The position numbers and the translations under genes are program-made. DNA of 64,000 bases, from contig DASXOE010000084.1 in the NCBI GenBank assembly GCA_036494575.1, forward strand, positions 6,839 to 70,838, given 5' to 3'. Of this stretch, positions 16,480-24,106 are shown one piece after another (the first letter of the stretch is position 1; each line of letters opens with the position of its first letter). Origin of the DNA: DASZFV01 sp036494575. Its GTDB lineage: Bacteria > Myxococcota_A > Polyangia > Fen-1088. The notes under the pieces are model-generated. The model did no database searches. It was given only the letters and a program-made list of their open reading frames with translations, and was not told where the DNA came from.

Positions 16480-18093
16480 GTGGAGGGGGACGAGCTCCGG
16501 AAGATAGCCGACCGGTTCCGCTACGAGGTGGCGGAGCTCGTCGCGACGTCGCGGGCTCTGTCGTCGGAGCGCGACATACGCAAGCTGCTCGCGCTCATCC
16601 TCGAAAAGACCCGCCAGGTCACCGCCGCGGACGCCGGCAGCGTGTACGTGCTCGAGGAGGATCCCGCGGCGACGCTCAGCGCGCGCGCGCCCGACAAGCG
16701 ACTTCACTTCATGATGTCGCAGAACGATTCGCTCAAGATCGACTTCAAGGAGTTCACGCTGGGCGTCGACGGGAAGTCGATCGTCGGCAAGGCCGTGCTC
16801 ACGGCCAAGCCCATCAACATCCCCGATCTCTACAAGCTGTCCGACCCGGCCCACAACCCGTGGGGCTTCCAGCACAACCGCAGCTTCGACGACAAGACCG
16901 GTTACCGCGCCCGCTCGATGCTCACCGTGCCCATGCTCTCCGCCGAGAGCGAGGTCATCGGCGTCATCCAGCTCATCAACAAGAAGCGCGACGCCGCGCG
17001 CGCGCTCACGAGCCCCGAGGACTTCGACGAGCAGGTCATCCCCTTCGACGAGCGCTCCGAGGAGTTCGCGCTCGCGCTCGCGTCGCAGGCCGGGCTCTCG
17101 CTCGAGAACGCCATGCTCTACGAGGAGATCAAGGACATGTTCGAGGGCTTCGTCGAGGCCTCGGTGCAGGCCATCGAGTCGCGCGATCCCACGACGTCTG
17201 GTCACTCGCGCCGCGTCGCCACGCTCTCCGTGGAGCTCGCCGGGCGGGTCGACGCCGTGGGCGACGGACCCCTGCGCGACGTGCGCTTCTCGCCGACGTC
17301 CCTCAAGCAGCTCGAGTACGCCGGCGTGCTGCACGACTTCGGCAAGGTCGGCGTGCGCGAGAAGGTCCTCGTCAAGGCCAAGAAGCTCTACGACGAGGAT
17401 CGCCAGGCCATCCGCCTGCGTTTCGCCTACATCCGCAAGGCGCTCGAGGCCGACCACGCCGAGCGCAAGCTGCGCCTCGCGATGGAGCTCGGGCGCGACG
17501 AGCTCCCGTCGCGCTTCTCGGACGCCGACGCGGACCTCGCTCGCAAGCTCGCCGAGCTCGCGAGCGCCTGGGCCTTTATCACGAAGGCCAACGAGCCGAC
17601 GGTGCTCGAGGAGGGCGGCCTCGAGCGGCTCGTCGAGATCGGCCAGCTCGTCTACATGGACCCCGACGGCGAGCCGCGGCCCTACATCGAACGCGAGGAG
17701 ATCGCGGCGCTGCAGGTGCGGCGCGGCAGCCTCACGGACGTCGAGCGCGTCGAGATCGAGAGCCACGTCGTTCACACCTACAACTTCCTCAAGAAGATCC
17801 CGTGGGGGAAGCGCTTCGCCGACGTACCGCGCATCGCGGGCGCCCACCACGAGTACCTGAACGGCGGCGGCTACCCGCGCCACCTGCCCGCGGCGGACAT
17901 CCCCGTCGAGTCACGCATCATGACCATCGCCGACATCTTCGACGCGCTCACGGCCTCGGATCGCCCCTACAAGAAGGCCGTGCCCATCGATCGCGCGCTC
18001 GGCATCATCGAGAGCGAGGTCAAGTCGGGCCGCTGCGACGCCGACCTCTTCCGCGTCTTCGTCGAGGCCGAGGTTTACAAGAAGGTTCTATAA
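16480..18093 (+). CDS. GAF domain HD-GYP phosphodiesterase
   Basis: Signalling protein predicted to hydrolyse cyclic di-GMP. An N-terminal helical stretch is followed by a GAF sensor domain (about residues 30-205: DAGSVYVLEEDP, GKSIVGKAVLTAKPINIPDL, MLTVPMLSAESEVIGVIQLI). The HD-GYP domain begins at about residue 225: SGHSRRVATLSVELA, LHDFGKVGVREKVL, then after an insertion of about 120 residues HHEYLNGGGYPRHL and TIADIFDALTASDRPYKKAV. The usual DGxGYP is NGGGYP here, a variant seen in some active members. The start is GTG at 16480; no transmembrane segment, so cytoplasmic. Confidence 0.92.
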   Translation: MEGDELRKIADRFRYEVAELVATSRALSSERDIRKLLALILEKTRQVTAADAGSVYVLEEDPAATLSARAPDKRLHFMMSQNDSLKIDFKEFTLGVDGKSIVGKAVLTAKPINIPDLYKLSDPAHNPWGFQHNRSFDDKTGYRARSMLTVPMLSAESEVIGVIQLINKKRDAARALTSPEDFDEQVIPFDERSEEFALALASQAGLSLENAMLYEEIKDMFEGFVEASVQAIESRDPTTSGHSRRVATLSVELAGRVDAVGDGPLRDVRFSPTSLKQLEYAGVLHDFGKVGVREKVLVKAKKLYDEDRQAIRLRFAYIRKALEADHAERKLRLAMELGRDELPSRFSDADADLARKLAELASAWAFITKANEPTVLEEGGLERLVEIGQLVYMDPDGEPRPYIEREEIAALQVRRGSLTDVERVEIESHVVHTYNFLKKIPWGKRFADVPRIAGAHHEYLNGGGYPRHLPAADIPVESRIMTIADIFDALTASDRPYKKAVPIDRALGIIESEVKSGRCDADLFRVFVEAEVYKKVL

Positions 18094-18095
18094 GA

Positions 18096-18128
18096 CGGGG
18101 TATGGCTCGCTGCCGCTCGCATACCCCG
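18096..18128 (+). terminator. Strong hairpin after the HD-GYP gene
   Basis: Perfect 9-bp arms CGGGGTATG (18096-18104) and CATACCCCG (18120-18128) with a 15-nt loop, starting 2 nt after the upstream stop. There is no T-tract, so it may be a Rho-assisted or mRNA-stabilising hairpin. Confidence 0.5.
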
Positions 18129-18134
18129 GTCCCC

Positions 18135-18168
18135 CTCGCTCCGCGCGGCAAAGCCGCGCTGCGCTCGC
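18135..18168. repeat. Dispersed intergenic palindrome, copy 1
   Basis: Contains CTCGCTCCGCGCGGC, a short AAA loop, then GCCGCGC: a 7-bp stem (18143-18149 with 18153-18159). The same motif, with GAA in the loop, occurs twice in the duplicated unit at 29606-29740. It behaves like a REP-type intergenic element of this genome. Confidence 0.7.
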
Positions 18169-18187
18169 CTGGGTCAGGTGCGTCTCC

Positions 18188-18637
18188 TTGAGTGTCAGTG
18201 TCTTAGTCCGGGGTCGCGCGCGCGGCGCCGTCCCCGGCGAGACGCGGCGCCGCGTGGCCGCCCGCATGCGGCTCGCGCTCCGCGCGCTCGGCCGGTCGCG
18301 GTGCGCCGCCACGCTCGTCTTCACGGACGACGACGAGATCCGCGCGCTCAACCGCGACTTCCGCAAGCACGACCGCGCGACCGACGTGCTGTCGTTTCAC
18401 CTGCAGGAGCTCGCGGGCGAGTCCGACCCCGCCGGCGCCGGCGTCGAGCTCGGCGACATCGTGATCTCGGTCGAGACGGCGCGCCGCCGCGCTCGCGGAA
18501 AGCGCCTCGTGTCCGAGCTCGAGCGCCTCGCCGTCCACGGCCTCTGTCACCTCTTCGGCCACGACCACAAGAAGAAGGCCGAGGCCGAGACGATGTTCGC
18601 GCTGGAACGCCGCCTGCGCCGCCTGCCGCTGCCCTAA
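18188..18637 (+). CDS. ybeY: Endoribonuclease YbeY
   Basis: Single-strand endoribonuclease for 16S rRNA 3' maturation and 70S quality control. The zinc-binding motif is clear: HGLCHLFGHDHKKKAEAETM (residues 118-137; family form HGxLHLxGYDH). Upstream, TLVFTDDDEIRALNRDFRKH and RATDVLSF match the family core, and LGDIVISVETARRRA completes it. The only sensible start is TTG at 18188 (149 residues). Lies downstream of phoH and the HD-GYP gene. Its TAA overlaps the stop of the convergent small membrane gene. Confidence 0.93.
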   Translation: MSVSVLVRGRARGAVPGETRRRVAARMRLALRALGRSRCAATLVFTDDDEIRALNRDFRKHDRATDVLSFHLQELAGESDPAGAGVELGDIVISVETARRRARGKRLVSELERLAVHGLCHLFGHDHKKKAEAETMFALERRLRRLPLP

Positions 18638-18828
18638 AACCGCATGCCGCGCTTGGCGCGGAACATGAACCACCTGTAAGTGAGGTAGCCGGCGCCGACC
18701 GCGGCCGGGACCCACAAGACGGTGCCGAGGCCGACGCCCAGCAGCGCCGTGCCTCCCCAGGCGACCGCGGCGTAGGTGCCCTTCTTCTTGGCCTCGGTCT
18801 TGTCGCGCTCGATCAGGCTCGTGGTCAT
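18634..18828 (-). CDS. Small membrane protein, 64 aa
   Basis: Small protein with a hydrophilic charged N-terminus (MTTSLIERDKTEAKKKGTYA) and two closely spaced hydrophobic segments separated by a Trp-Val-Pro turn (AVAWGGTALLGVGLGTVLW and VPAAVGAGYLTYRWFMF), ending in a basic tail. ATG at 18828 is preceded by GGAGG 5 nt upstream, which decides the start over ATG 18849. Function unknown; likely an inner-membrane hairpin. Its stop overlaps the ybeY stop tail to tail. Confidence 0.75.
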   Translation of the reverse strand: MTTSLIERDKTEAKKKGTYAAVAWGGTALLGVGLGTVLWVPAAVGAGYLTYRWFMFRAKRGMRF

Positions 18829-18889
18829 CCGCGCCTCCGAAGGTAGCATGAGGTCTGGCCGCCGCCGGCGCCAGTGCCGGACGGCGCGG

Positions 18890-19273
18890 TCAGTTGAGGT
18901 TTTGCGGCAATCCCAGGCGGAACGGCGCGATCTGCGCGTCGAAGGCCGCCCCGTCGGGCCGCACCATCTGATAGGTCCCGCGCATCGTTCCGGAGGCGGT
19001 CGCGATCACGCACCAGCTCGTGTACTCGAATTGCTGCCCCGGGTGCAGCAGCGGCTGCTCGCCCACGACGCCGTCGCCGCGCACCTCTTGGACGTTTCCG
19101 TTCGCGTCCGCGATGATCCAGTGACGGCTTCGCAGCTGGGCGGGCGCGTCGCCCTGGTTCTCGATGTGGACGGTATAGGCGAAGGCGAACTGTCGCGACG
19201 ACACCGAGGATCGCTCGGGGATGTATTCGCTCCGCACGGTGACGAGAATTCCTTGCGTGAGCGCGCTCGACAT
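18890..19273 (-). CDS. apaG: ApaG family protein
   Basis: ApaG (DUF525) protein, an Ig/FN3-like beta-sandwich of about 125 residues associated with Co2+ resistance and often near ksgA/apaH elsewhere. The matches are VTVRSEYIPERSSVSSRQFA, AYTVHIENQG, LRSRHWIIADANGNVQEVRG (highly conserved), VVGEQPLLHPGQQFEYTSW and GTMRGTYQMV. It is full length at 127 residues with ATG at 19273. Here it stands without its usual partners. The family's exact biochemical role is unsettled. Confidence 0.93.
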   Translation of the reverse strand: MSSALTQGILVTVRSEYIPERSSVSSRQFAFAYTVHIENQGDAPAQLRSRHWIIADANGNVQEVRGDGVVGEQPLLHPGQQFEYTSWCVIATASGTMRGTYQMVRPDGAAFDAQIAPFRLGLPQNLN

Positions 19274-19355
19274 GACGACCTTACGACGACCTTGCTGGAC
19301 AACCTGCCAAAAGCGGGCGAATCATTCAAGCTCGCCCTCGCGAGGACGGTGAGAC

Positions 19356-19718
19356 ATGACCCAGTTGACTGAGAAGCACTGCGTGCCCTGCGAGAGGGGG
19401 ACCCCTCCGCTCGACGACGCCGCGGCCACGAAGCTCCTCGCGCAGCTCGCGGGATGGCGGCGCGTCCAGGCCGACGGCCCCAAGGGCGGCGCGCGCATCA
19501 CGAAGCAGTACCGGTTCAAGGACTTCGTGGACGCGATGGCGCTCGTCGATGAAATGGCCATCGTCGCCGAGGCCGAGGGCCATCACCCGGACTTCTGTGT
19601 TCACTACAATCAGGTCGACGTCACGCTCTGGACGCACGCCGCTGGAGGCCTCTCGGAGAACGACTTCATCCTCGCCGCGAAGATCGACGCGCTCGAAGCG
19701 CTTGGCGGCGGCGCCTGA
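19356..19718 (+). CDS. phhB: Pterin-4a-carbinolamine dehydratase
   Basis: Dehydrates 4a-hydroxytetrahydrobiopterin, recycling the pterin cofactor of aromatic amino acid hydroxylases. The active-site stretch EGHHPDFCVHYNQVDVTLWT (about residues 73-92) includes the catalytic His pair and third His. KQYRFKDFVDAMALVDEMA and the tail GLSENDFILAAKIDAL fit the family. The 120-residue length is normal. The N-terminus CVPCERGTPPLDDAAA is a common bacterial variant. The stop overlaps the next start (TGATG at 19716). No phenylalanine hydroxylase gene is in the window. Confidence 0.93.
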   Translation: MTQLTEKHCVPCERGTPPLDDAAATKLLAQLAGWRRVQADGPKGGARITKQYRFKDFVDAMALVDEMAIVAEAEGHHPDFCVHYNQVDVTLWTHAAGGLSENDFILAAKIDALEALGGGA

Positions 19719-20641
19719 TGCCCGAGAAGGTCCTCATCGCGGGCGCCACCGGGCTCATCGGCACGGCCCTGACGGCGTCGTGCGCGCGCGACGGTCTGAC
19801 CGTGGCCGCGCTCGTGCGCCCGTCCACGATGGGCCGCGCCGGCGCGCGACTGCCCGGCGCGACGCTCCACGCATGGGACGGCACGAAGGGACCGCCGCCG
19901 CCGGACGCCTTCGACGGCGTCGACGTGGTCGTCAACCTCGTGGGCGAGCCCATCGGCGGCGGACGGTGGACGACCGTGCAGAAGCAGCGCCTCCGCGACA
20001 GCCGCGTGCTGGCGACGCGGATGCTCGTCGATGCGCTGCGCGAGCGCGGCAAGCGGCCCCGCGCGCTCATCCAAGCGTCGGGCACCGGGTTTTACGGCAA
20101 CCGCGGCGACGACCTCCTCACGGAGGCCTCGGCGCCCGGCACCGGGTTCCTCTCCGAGCTCGCGCGCGAGTGGGAGGCGGAGGCGGAGAAGGCGTCGGAG
20201 CTCGGCCTGCGCGTCGTCATTCTGCGCAACGGGCTCGTGCTCTCGCGCGCCGGCGGTTTCCTCGCGACGATCTTGAAGCCCTTCCGCCTGGGCCTGGGCG
20301 GTCACGTCGGCACGGGCAAGCAATGGCTGCCCTGGATCCACGTCGAGGACGAGGTCGGCATCATCCGCCACGCCATGGCGAACGATTCCGTGAGCGGTGT
20401 GCTCAACGCCGTCGCGCCCGAGCCCGTGACGAACGCCGAGCTCACGACCGTCCTCGGGCGGGCGCTCCATCGCCCGACCGTCATGGCCGCGCCGGCCTTC
20501 GCGCTGCGCCTCGCGCTCGGCGGCGAGATGGCCGAGGAGCTGCTCCTCGCGAGCCAGCGCGCCATGCCCGTCCGCACGCTCGGCAGCGGCTACAAGTACC
20601 AGCACCCCTTGCTCGAGCCCGCCCTCCGCGACCTCGTCTAG
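19718..20641 (+). CDS. TIGR01777 family SDR-like oxidoreductase
   Basis: NAD(P)-binding epimerase-like protein of the YfcH/SulA-related family (TIGR01777). The dinucleotide motif GATGLIGTAL (residues 9-18), VVNLVGEPIGGGRWT and RVLATRMLVDAL, GTGFYGNRGDD, FLSELAREWEAEAEKA, and PWIHVEDEVGIIRHAM are all signature stretches. 307 residues, intact. The substrate is unknown for the family. Translationally coupled to phhB. Converges on the REC-HD-GYP gene 11 bp downstream. Confidence 0.9.
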   Translation: MPEKVLIAGATGLIGTALTASCARDGLTVAALVRPSTMGRAGARLPGATLHAWDGTKGPPPPDAFDGVDVVVNLVGEPIGGGRWTTVQKQRLRDSRVLATRMLVDALRERGKRPRALIQASGTGFYGNRGDDLLTEASAPGTGFLSELAREWEAEAEKASELGLRVVILRNGLVLSRAGGFLATILKPFRLGLGGHVGTGKQWLPWIHVEDEVGIIRHAMANDSVSGVLNAVAPEPVTNAELTTVLGRALHRPTVMAAPAFALRLALGGEMAEELLLASQRAMPVRTLGSGYKYQHPLLEPALRDLV

Positions 20642-20652
20642 GGGCGGCGCGT

Positions 20653-21777
20653 CTATGCCGGCGCGTTGAAGGTCGCCGAGCCCTTGCGGCCGGACGCCTG
20701 CGGCGCGCCGGCGCCTTCGAGCTCTTCGCGGATGGCGTCCCATTCGGCCTGGGTGATGCGGAGCCACTGCGCGACGACGGTCGGATCGAGCTGGGTGCCG
20801 GCGCAGGTCTCGATCTCGCGGCGCGCGACCTCGTAGGTCCGGCACTTGCGGTAGGGGCGGTCGCTCGTGATGGCGTCGTAGGTGTCGACGACGGCGAAGA
20901 CGCGGGCGCCGATGCAGATCTCTTCGCCGCGCAGCCCTTGGGGATAGCCCGTGCCGTCGAATCTCTCTTGATGGTGGAGGGGGATGAGGCGCGCGCGCTC
21001 GAGGAAGCCGATGCCCTTCAAGATGTCGTAGCCGAGGGCAGGGTGCCGCCGCATCTCGACCCACTCCTCGTCGTCGAGCGGCCCGGGCTTGAGGAGCACG
21101 GCGTCACGCACGCCGATCTTGCCGATGTCGTGCAGCGTCGCGCCGCGCTCGATGTCGTCGAGCTCGCGGCCCTCGATGCCGAGCTCGCGCGCGAGGCGCC
21201 GCGCGTACCGGCCCACCCGGCGCGAATGCCACTGCGTTTCCGAGTCGCGCAGGTCGAGCGCCGAGACGAGGCCGTCGAGCAGGTTCGACGTGCGCTCCTC
21301 GACGAGCGCGTCGAGCCGCTGATTGATGCGCTCGAGCTCCTCGGTGCGCCGCCGCAGCTCGTGGGTGACGCGCACGTTTTCGTGCTGCAGGCGCGCCACT
21401 TGGAGCGCGCCGTCGACCGCGGCCCGAACCTCCTCGTTCTGCCACGGCTTCGTCAGCAGCCGATCGATGCCCACCTCGTTGATGGCGTCGAGCGCCGTCT
21501 CGAAGTCCGCGTATCCGCTCACGAGCAGGCGGCGCGTCTCGGGCGCGCGCCGGCGCGCCGCCGCGAGCAGCTCGAGGCCGCTCATCCCGGGCATACGCAG
21601 ATCCGACACGACGACGTCGAAGCGCTCGCGCTCGAGCAGCCCGAGCGCGTCCTCGGGCGAGCCGGCCGTCACGACCTGGACGTCGCCGCGCTCGTGGAAG
21701 AGGCGCGCGAAGGCGCGGCAGAGCACCGGCTCGTCGTCGACGTAGAGCACGCGAGAGGCCGCCGCGGACGCCGCCAT
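20653..21777 (-). CDS. Response regulator with HD-GYP output domain
   Basis: Two-component response regulator of the RpfG type: phosphorylation is expected to control cyclic di-GMP hydrolysis. The receiver domain is residues 10-125 (VLYVDDEPVLCRAFARLFHE; phospho-Asp in VVVSDLRMPGMSGLELL; KPW switch). A coiled linker follows (HELRRRTEELERINQRL), then HD-GYP with LHDIGKIGVRDAVLL and HHQERFDGTGYPQGLRGEEI, all metal ligands present. The end is Ala/Gly-rich. Start ATG 21777 is preceded by GAAAGG; open frame further upstream corresponds to palindromic leader. Lies back to back with a hybrid histidine kinase, a plausible partner. Confidence 0.93.
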   Translation of the reverse strand: MAASAAASRVLYVDDEPVLCRAFARLFHERGDVQVVTAGSPEDALGLLERERFDVVVSDLRMPGMSGLELLAAARRRAPETRRLLVSGYADFETALDAINEVGIDRLLTKPWQNEEVRAAVDGALQVARLQHENVRVTHELRRRTEELERINQRLDALVEERTSNLLDGLVSALDLRDSETQWHSRRVGRYARRLARELGIEGRELDDIERGATLHDIGKIGVRDAVLLKPGPLDDEEWVEMRRHPALGYDILKGIGFLERARLIPLHHQERFDGTGYPQGLRGEEICIGARVFAVVDTYDAITSDRPYRKCRTYEVARREIETCAGTQLDPTVVAQWLRITQAEWDAIREELEGAGAPQASGRKGSATFNAPA

Positions 21778-21789
21778 GGGCCTTTCATC

Positions 21790-21837
21790 GGCGGCCGGGG
21801 ACGAAGCTTGACCTCCCGGCCGCCGGATCCGGCGGCC
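21790..21837 (-). promoter_or_regulatory. Two mutually exclusive hairpins in the REC-HD-GYP leader
   Basis: GGCCGCCGGATCCGGCGGCC (21818-21837) is a perfect 20-bp palindrome. Its left half also belongs to a second perfect 10-bp inverted repeat: GGCGGCCGGG (21790-21799) with CCCGGCCGCC (21815-21824), 15-nt loop. In the - strand transcript only one can form, and the second ends just before the GAAAGG ribosome binding site, so it could gate translation. Confidence 0.45.
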
Positions 21838-21856
21838 TTGTCGGGACATCAGTGTA

Positions 21857-21866
21857 TAAACGTTTA
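21857..21866. promoter_or_regulatory. A/T-rich palindrome between divergent signalling genes
   Basis: TAAACGTTTA, within GTATAAACGTTTACG, is a perfect palindrome and a rare A/T-rich island in this G+C-rich sequence. It sits between the REC-HD-GYP and histidine kinase genes and could hold a -10 element or an operator. Confidence 0.35.
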
Positions 21867-22056
21867 CGTCTGAGTGCGCGACGCGGCAGGGCCTTGATTC
21901 GGCGCCGCCCCACGAGCGATGATGAGGCCCGGCCACCGAATCAGCCCGTCGCATGGTCCACTCCTCACGACGCTCAAGCCTGTTCAGCGCGCCGCCGATA
22001 GCCGGGGCGCCGAACGGACGCGCACCATCGGGGCGGGCGGCTCAGAAGGACAGTCA

Positions 22057-23682
22057 GTGAAGTCGCGCCGGGACGAAAAGACTCCAGGGGGGGGTGACGA
22101 CGAGCGTCGCCCGCGGGAGCGTTTCAACGAAGGGGTCAGCGGACCCATCAAGGTGCGCTCGGAGCGCGACATCCTGCGCGAGACGTTCGACACCTTCGCG
22201 GAGGGTCTGTGCGTCGTCGGGGCCGCGGGCGCGCTCGAGGTCTCGAACGCGTCGGGCGGGCGGCTGTTCGCGACGGCGCTCCGCGATGAGCTCACGGCGG
22301 CTGCGCGCGAGACGATCGACGGCGGCGCGGCGCTCGACCGCAGCCTCTCGCTCGCGGGTCGCACCTACGCGCTGCGCGCCTACCCGCTCTCGGGCCAGCG
22401 AGCTGTCCTGTCGCTGCGCGACACGACCGACGAGCGCGAGGACGAGGTGCGGCGCCTGCAGGCCGAGAAGCTCGCGTCGATCGGCATGCTCGCAGCGGGC
22501 GTCGCGCACGAGATCAACAACCCCACGGCCTTCGTGCTCGCCAACATCGAGGCGCTCACGGGGCACCTGCGCCTCCTGCAGGAGAAGGTGCGCGAGCTCC
22601 CGGAGGCCGTCATCGCGGGCCTGGGCCTGCCCGACGTGCTCTTCGAGGCCACGGCCATCCTCCAGGAATCGAAGGAGGGCATGGCGCGCATCCACCGCAT
22701 CGTGCGCGACCTCGGGTCGTTCTCACACGTCGACGACGACGGCGCGGCCACGCTCGACATCAACGCCGCCGTCGAGTCGGCCCTCACGATGCTGCGAAAC
22801 GAGATCAAATACCGCGCGCGCATCGAGCGCGACCTTCGCTCGACGCAGGCCGTGCGCGCCAACCAGGCGCGGCTCGGCCAAGTCTTCCTCAACATCATCC
22901 TCAACGCGGCGCAGGCCCTCGACGAGACGGCGTCGAAGCGCAACGTCGTGCGCGTGCGCAGCTTCGACGAAGGCGCGTTCGTCGTCGTCGAGGTCGAGGA
23001 CAACGGACCGGGCATCCCGTCCGAGGTCGCGCCCCGCATCTTCGACTCCTTCTTCACGACCAAGCCGCGCGGCATCGGCACGGGTCTCGGCCTGCCCATC
23101 TCGCTCGGCATCATCCGCTCGCTGGGCGGCGAGCTCACGGTCGACAGCCGCCCCGGCGAGGGCGCGACCTTCCGCGTGCGCCTGCCCGCCGTCCCCGCCG
23201 TGCCGTCGACGCTGACGCCGCCGTCGGACGTCACGCCGGCCCCGCGCGAGTTCGTCAAGCGCCGCGTGCTGGCCGTCGACGACGAGCCGCTCCTGCTCAA
23301 GGCCTACCGCCGCATGCTGTCGGACATTCACGGCATCGATACGGCGCTCGGCGGCCTCGAGGCCCTGCGCGCCCTCGAGCGCGACGCGTCCTACGACGTC
23401 ATATTGTGCGACCTCCAGATGCCGGAAATGTCGGGCATGGGCCTGCACGAGGCCGTGCGCGCGCGCTGGCCCACGCTCGCCGATCGCTTCGTGTTCGTTA
23501 CGGGCGGCGCCTTCTCGCCCGATGCCAAGCGCTTCATCGAGGAATCGGTCTGCGCCGTCATCCAGAAGCCGTTTCGCGTCGAGGATCTCCTCTCGCTCAT
23601 CGAGCGCAAGGCGCGCGAGGGCGTCGCCACCTCGTCGGTCGAGAGCGACGCGGCGACCGACCTAGCCGAGCTGCCGAGCTGA
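22057..23682 (+). CDS. Hybrid histidine kinase with C-terminal receiver domain
   Basis: Cytoplasmic hybrid sensor kinase, 541 residues. The start is GTG at 22057 with AGAAGGA 6 nt upstream; the open frame further 5' lacks a comparable RBS. Layout: an N-terminal PAS-like region (about 35-130, ILRETFDTFAEGLCVVG), a HisKA H-box EKLASIGMLAAGVAHEINNP (about 145-165), and HATPase_c with NIILNAAQALDE, VEDNGPGIPSE and GIGTGLGLPISLGIIRSLGG. A receiver domain follows (VLAVDDEPLLLKAYRRML, phospho-Asp in VILCDLQMPEMSG, Lys in VIQKPF). No transmembrane segment. It may phosphorylate the neighbouring REC-HD-GYP protein; this is inferred from position. Confidence 0.93.
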   Translation: MKSRRDEKTPGGGDDERRPRERFNEGVSGPIKVRSERDILRETFDTFAEGLCVVGAAGALEVSNASGGRLFATALRDELTAAARETIDGGAALDRSLSLAGRTYALRAYPLSGQRAVLSLRDTTDEREDEVRRLQAEKLASIGMLAAGVAHEINNPTAFVLANIEALTGHLRLLQEKVRELPEAVIAGLGLPDVLFEATAILQESKEGMARIHRIVRDLGSFSHVDDDGAATLDINAAVESALTMLRNEIKYRARIERDLRSTQAVRANQARLGQVFLNIILNAAQALDETASKRNVVRVRSFDEGAFVVVEVEDNGPGIPSEVAPRIFDSFFTTKPRGIGTGLGLPISLGIIRSLGGELTVDSRPGEGATFRVRLPAVPAVPSTLTPPSDVTPAPREFVKRRVLAVDDEPLLLKAYRRMLSDIHGIDTALGGLEALRALERDASYDVILCDLQMPEMSGMGLHEAVRARWPTLADRFVFVTGGAFSPDAKRFIEESVCAVIQKPFRVEDLLSLIERKAREGVATSSVESDAATDLAELPS

Positions 23683-23687
23683 CGTCC

Positions 23688-24098
23688 GTGGCGGGCGCAG
23701 ACGCGCGCGCGCGCAAGCTCGTCGTCGCCGCGCTCGTGCGCGACGGGGACCGCGTGCTCATGTCGCGCCGCCGCGCGGACCAGCCCATGCCGCTGCTCTG
23801 GGAGTTCCCAGGCGGCAAGGTCGAGCCCGGCGAAGATCCCGCCCTCGCGCTCGCGCGCGAGGTGCGCGAGGAGCTCGGTTGCGCCGTCGAAGTCGGCCGC
23901 ATCCACGAAGTCGTCTTCCACGCGTACCCGGCCTTCGATCTCGTCATGCTCGTCTACGCCTGCACGCTCACGAGCGGCACGCCGCGCGCGGTCGACGTCG
24001 CCGAGGTGGCCTGGGTCGAGGCCGCGCGCCTGCCGACGCTCGAGCTCCTCCCGGCCGACTACCCACTCGCCAAAAAGCTCGCAGCCGGCGAGCGCTAG
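23688..24098 (+). CDS. MutT-type NUDIX hydrolase
   Basis: NUDIX pyrophosphohydrolase likely to clear 8-oxo-dGTP. The complete Nudix box GKVEPGEDPALALAREVREE followed by LG (family form G-x5-E-x7-R-E-x2-E-E-x-G) spans about residues 44-66, preceded by MPLLWEFPGG as in MutT. The GTG at 23688, 5 nt after the kinase stop, gives VAGADARARKLVVAALVRDG and a normal 136-residue product. Possibly transcribed with the kinase gene. Short tail without a second domain. Confidence 0.9.
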   Translation: MAGADARARKLVVAALVRDGDRVLMSRRRADQPMPLLWEFPGGKVEPGEDPALALAREVREELGCAVEVGRIHEVVFHAYPAFDLVMLVYACTLTSGTPRAVDVAEVAWVEAARLPTLELLPADYPLAKKLAAGER

Positions 24099-24106
24099 CC
24101 CGCTCT

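Noticed and set aside
20653..21954. Longer version of the REC-HD-GYP gene starting at 21954
   Set aside because: The extra codons fall in palindromic, non-conserved sequence with no RBS; the receiver domain starts right after 21777.
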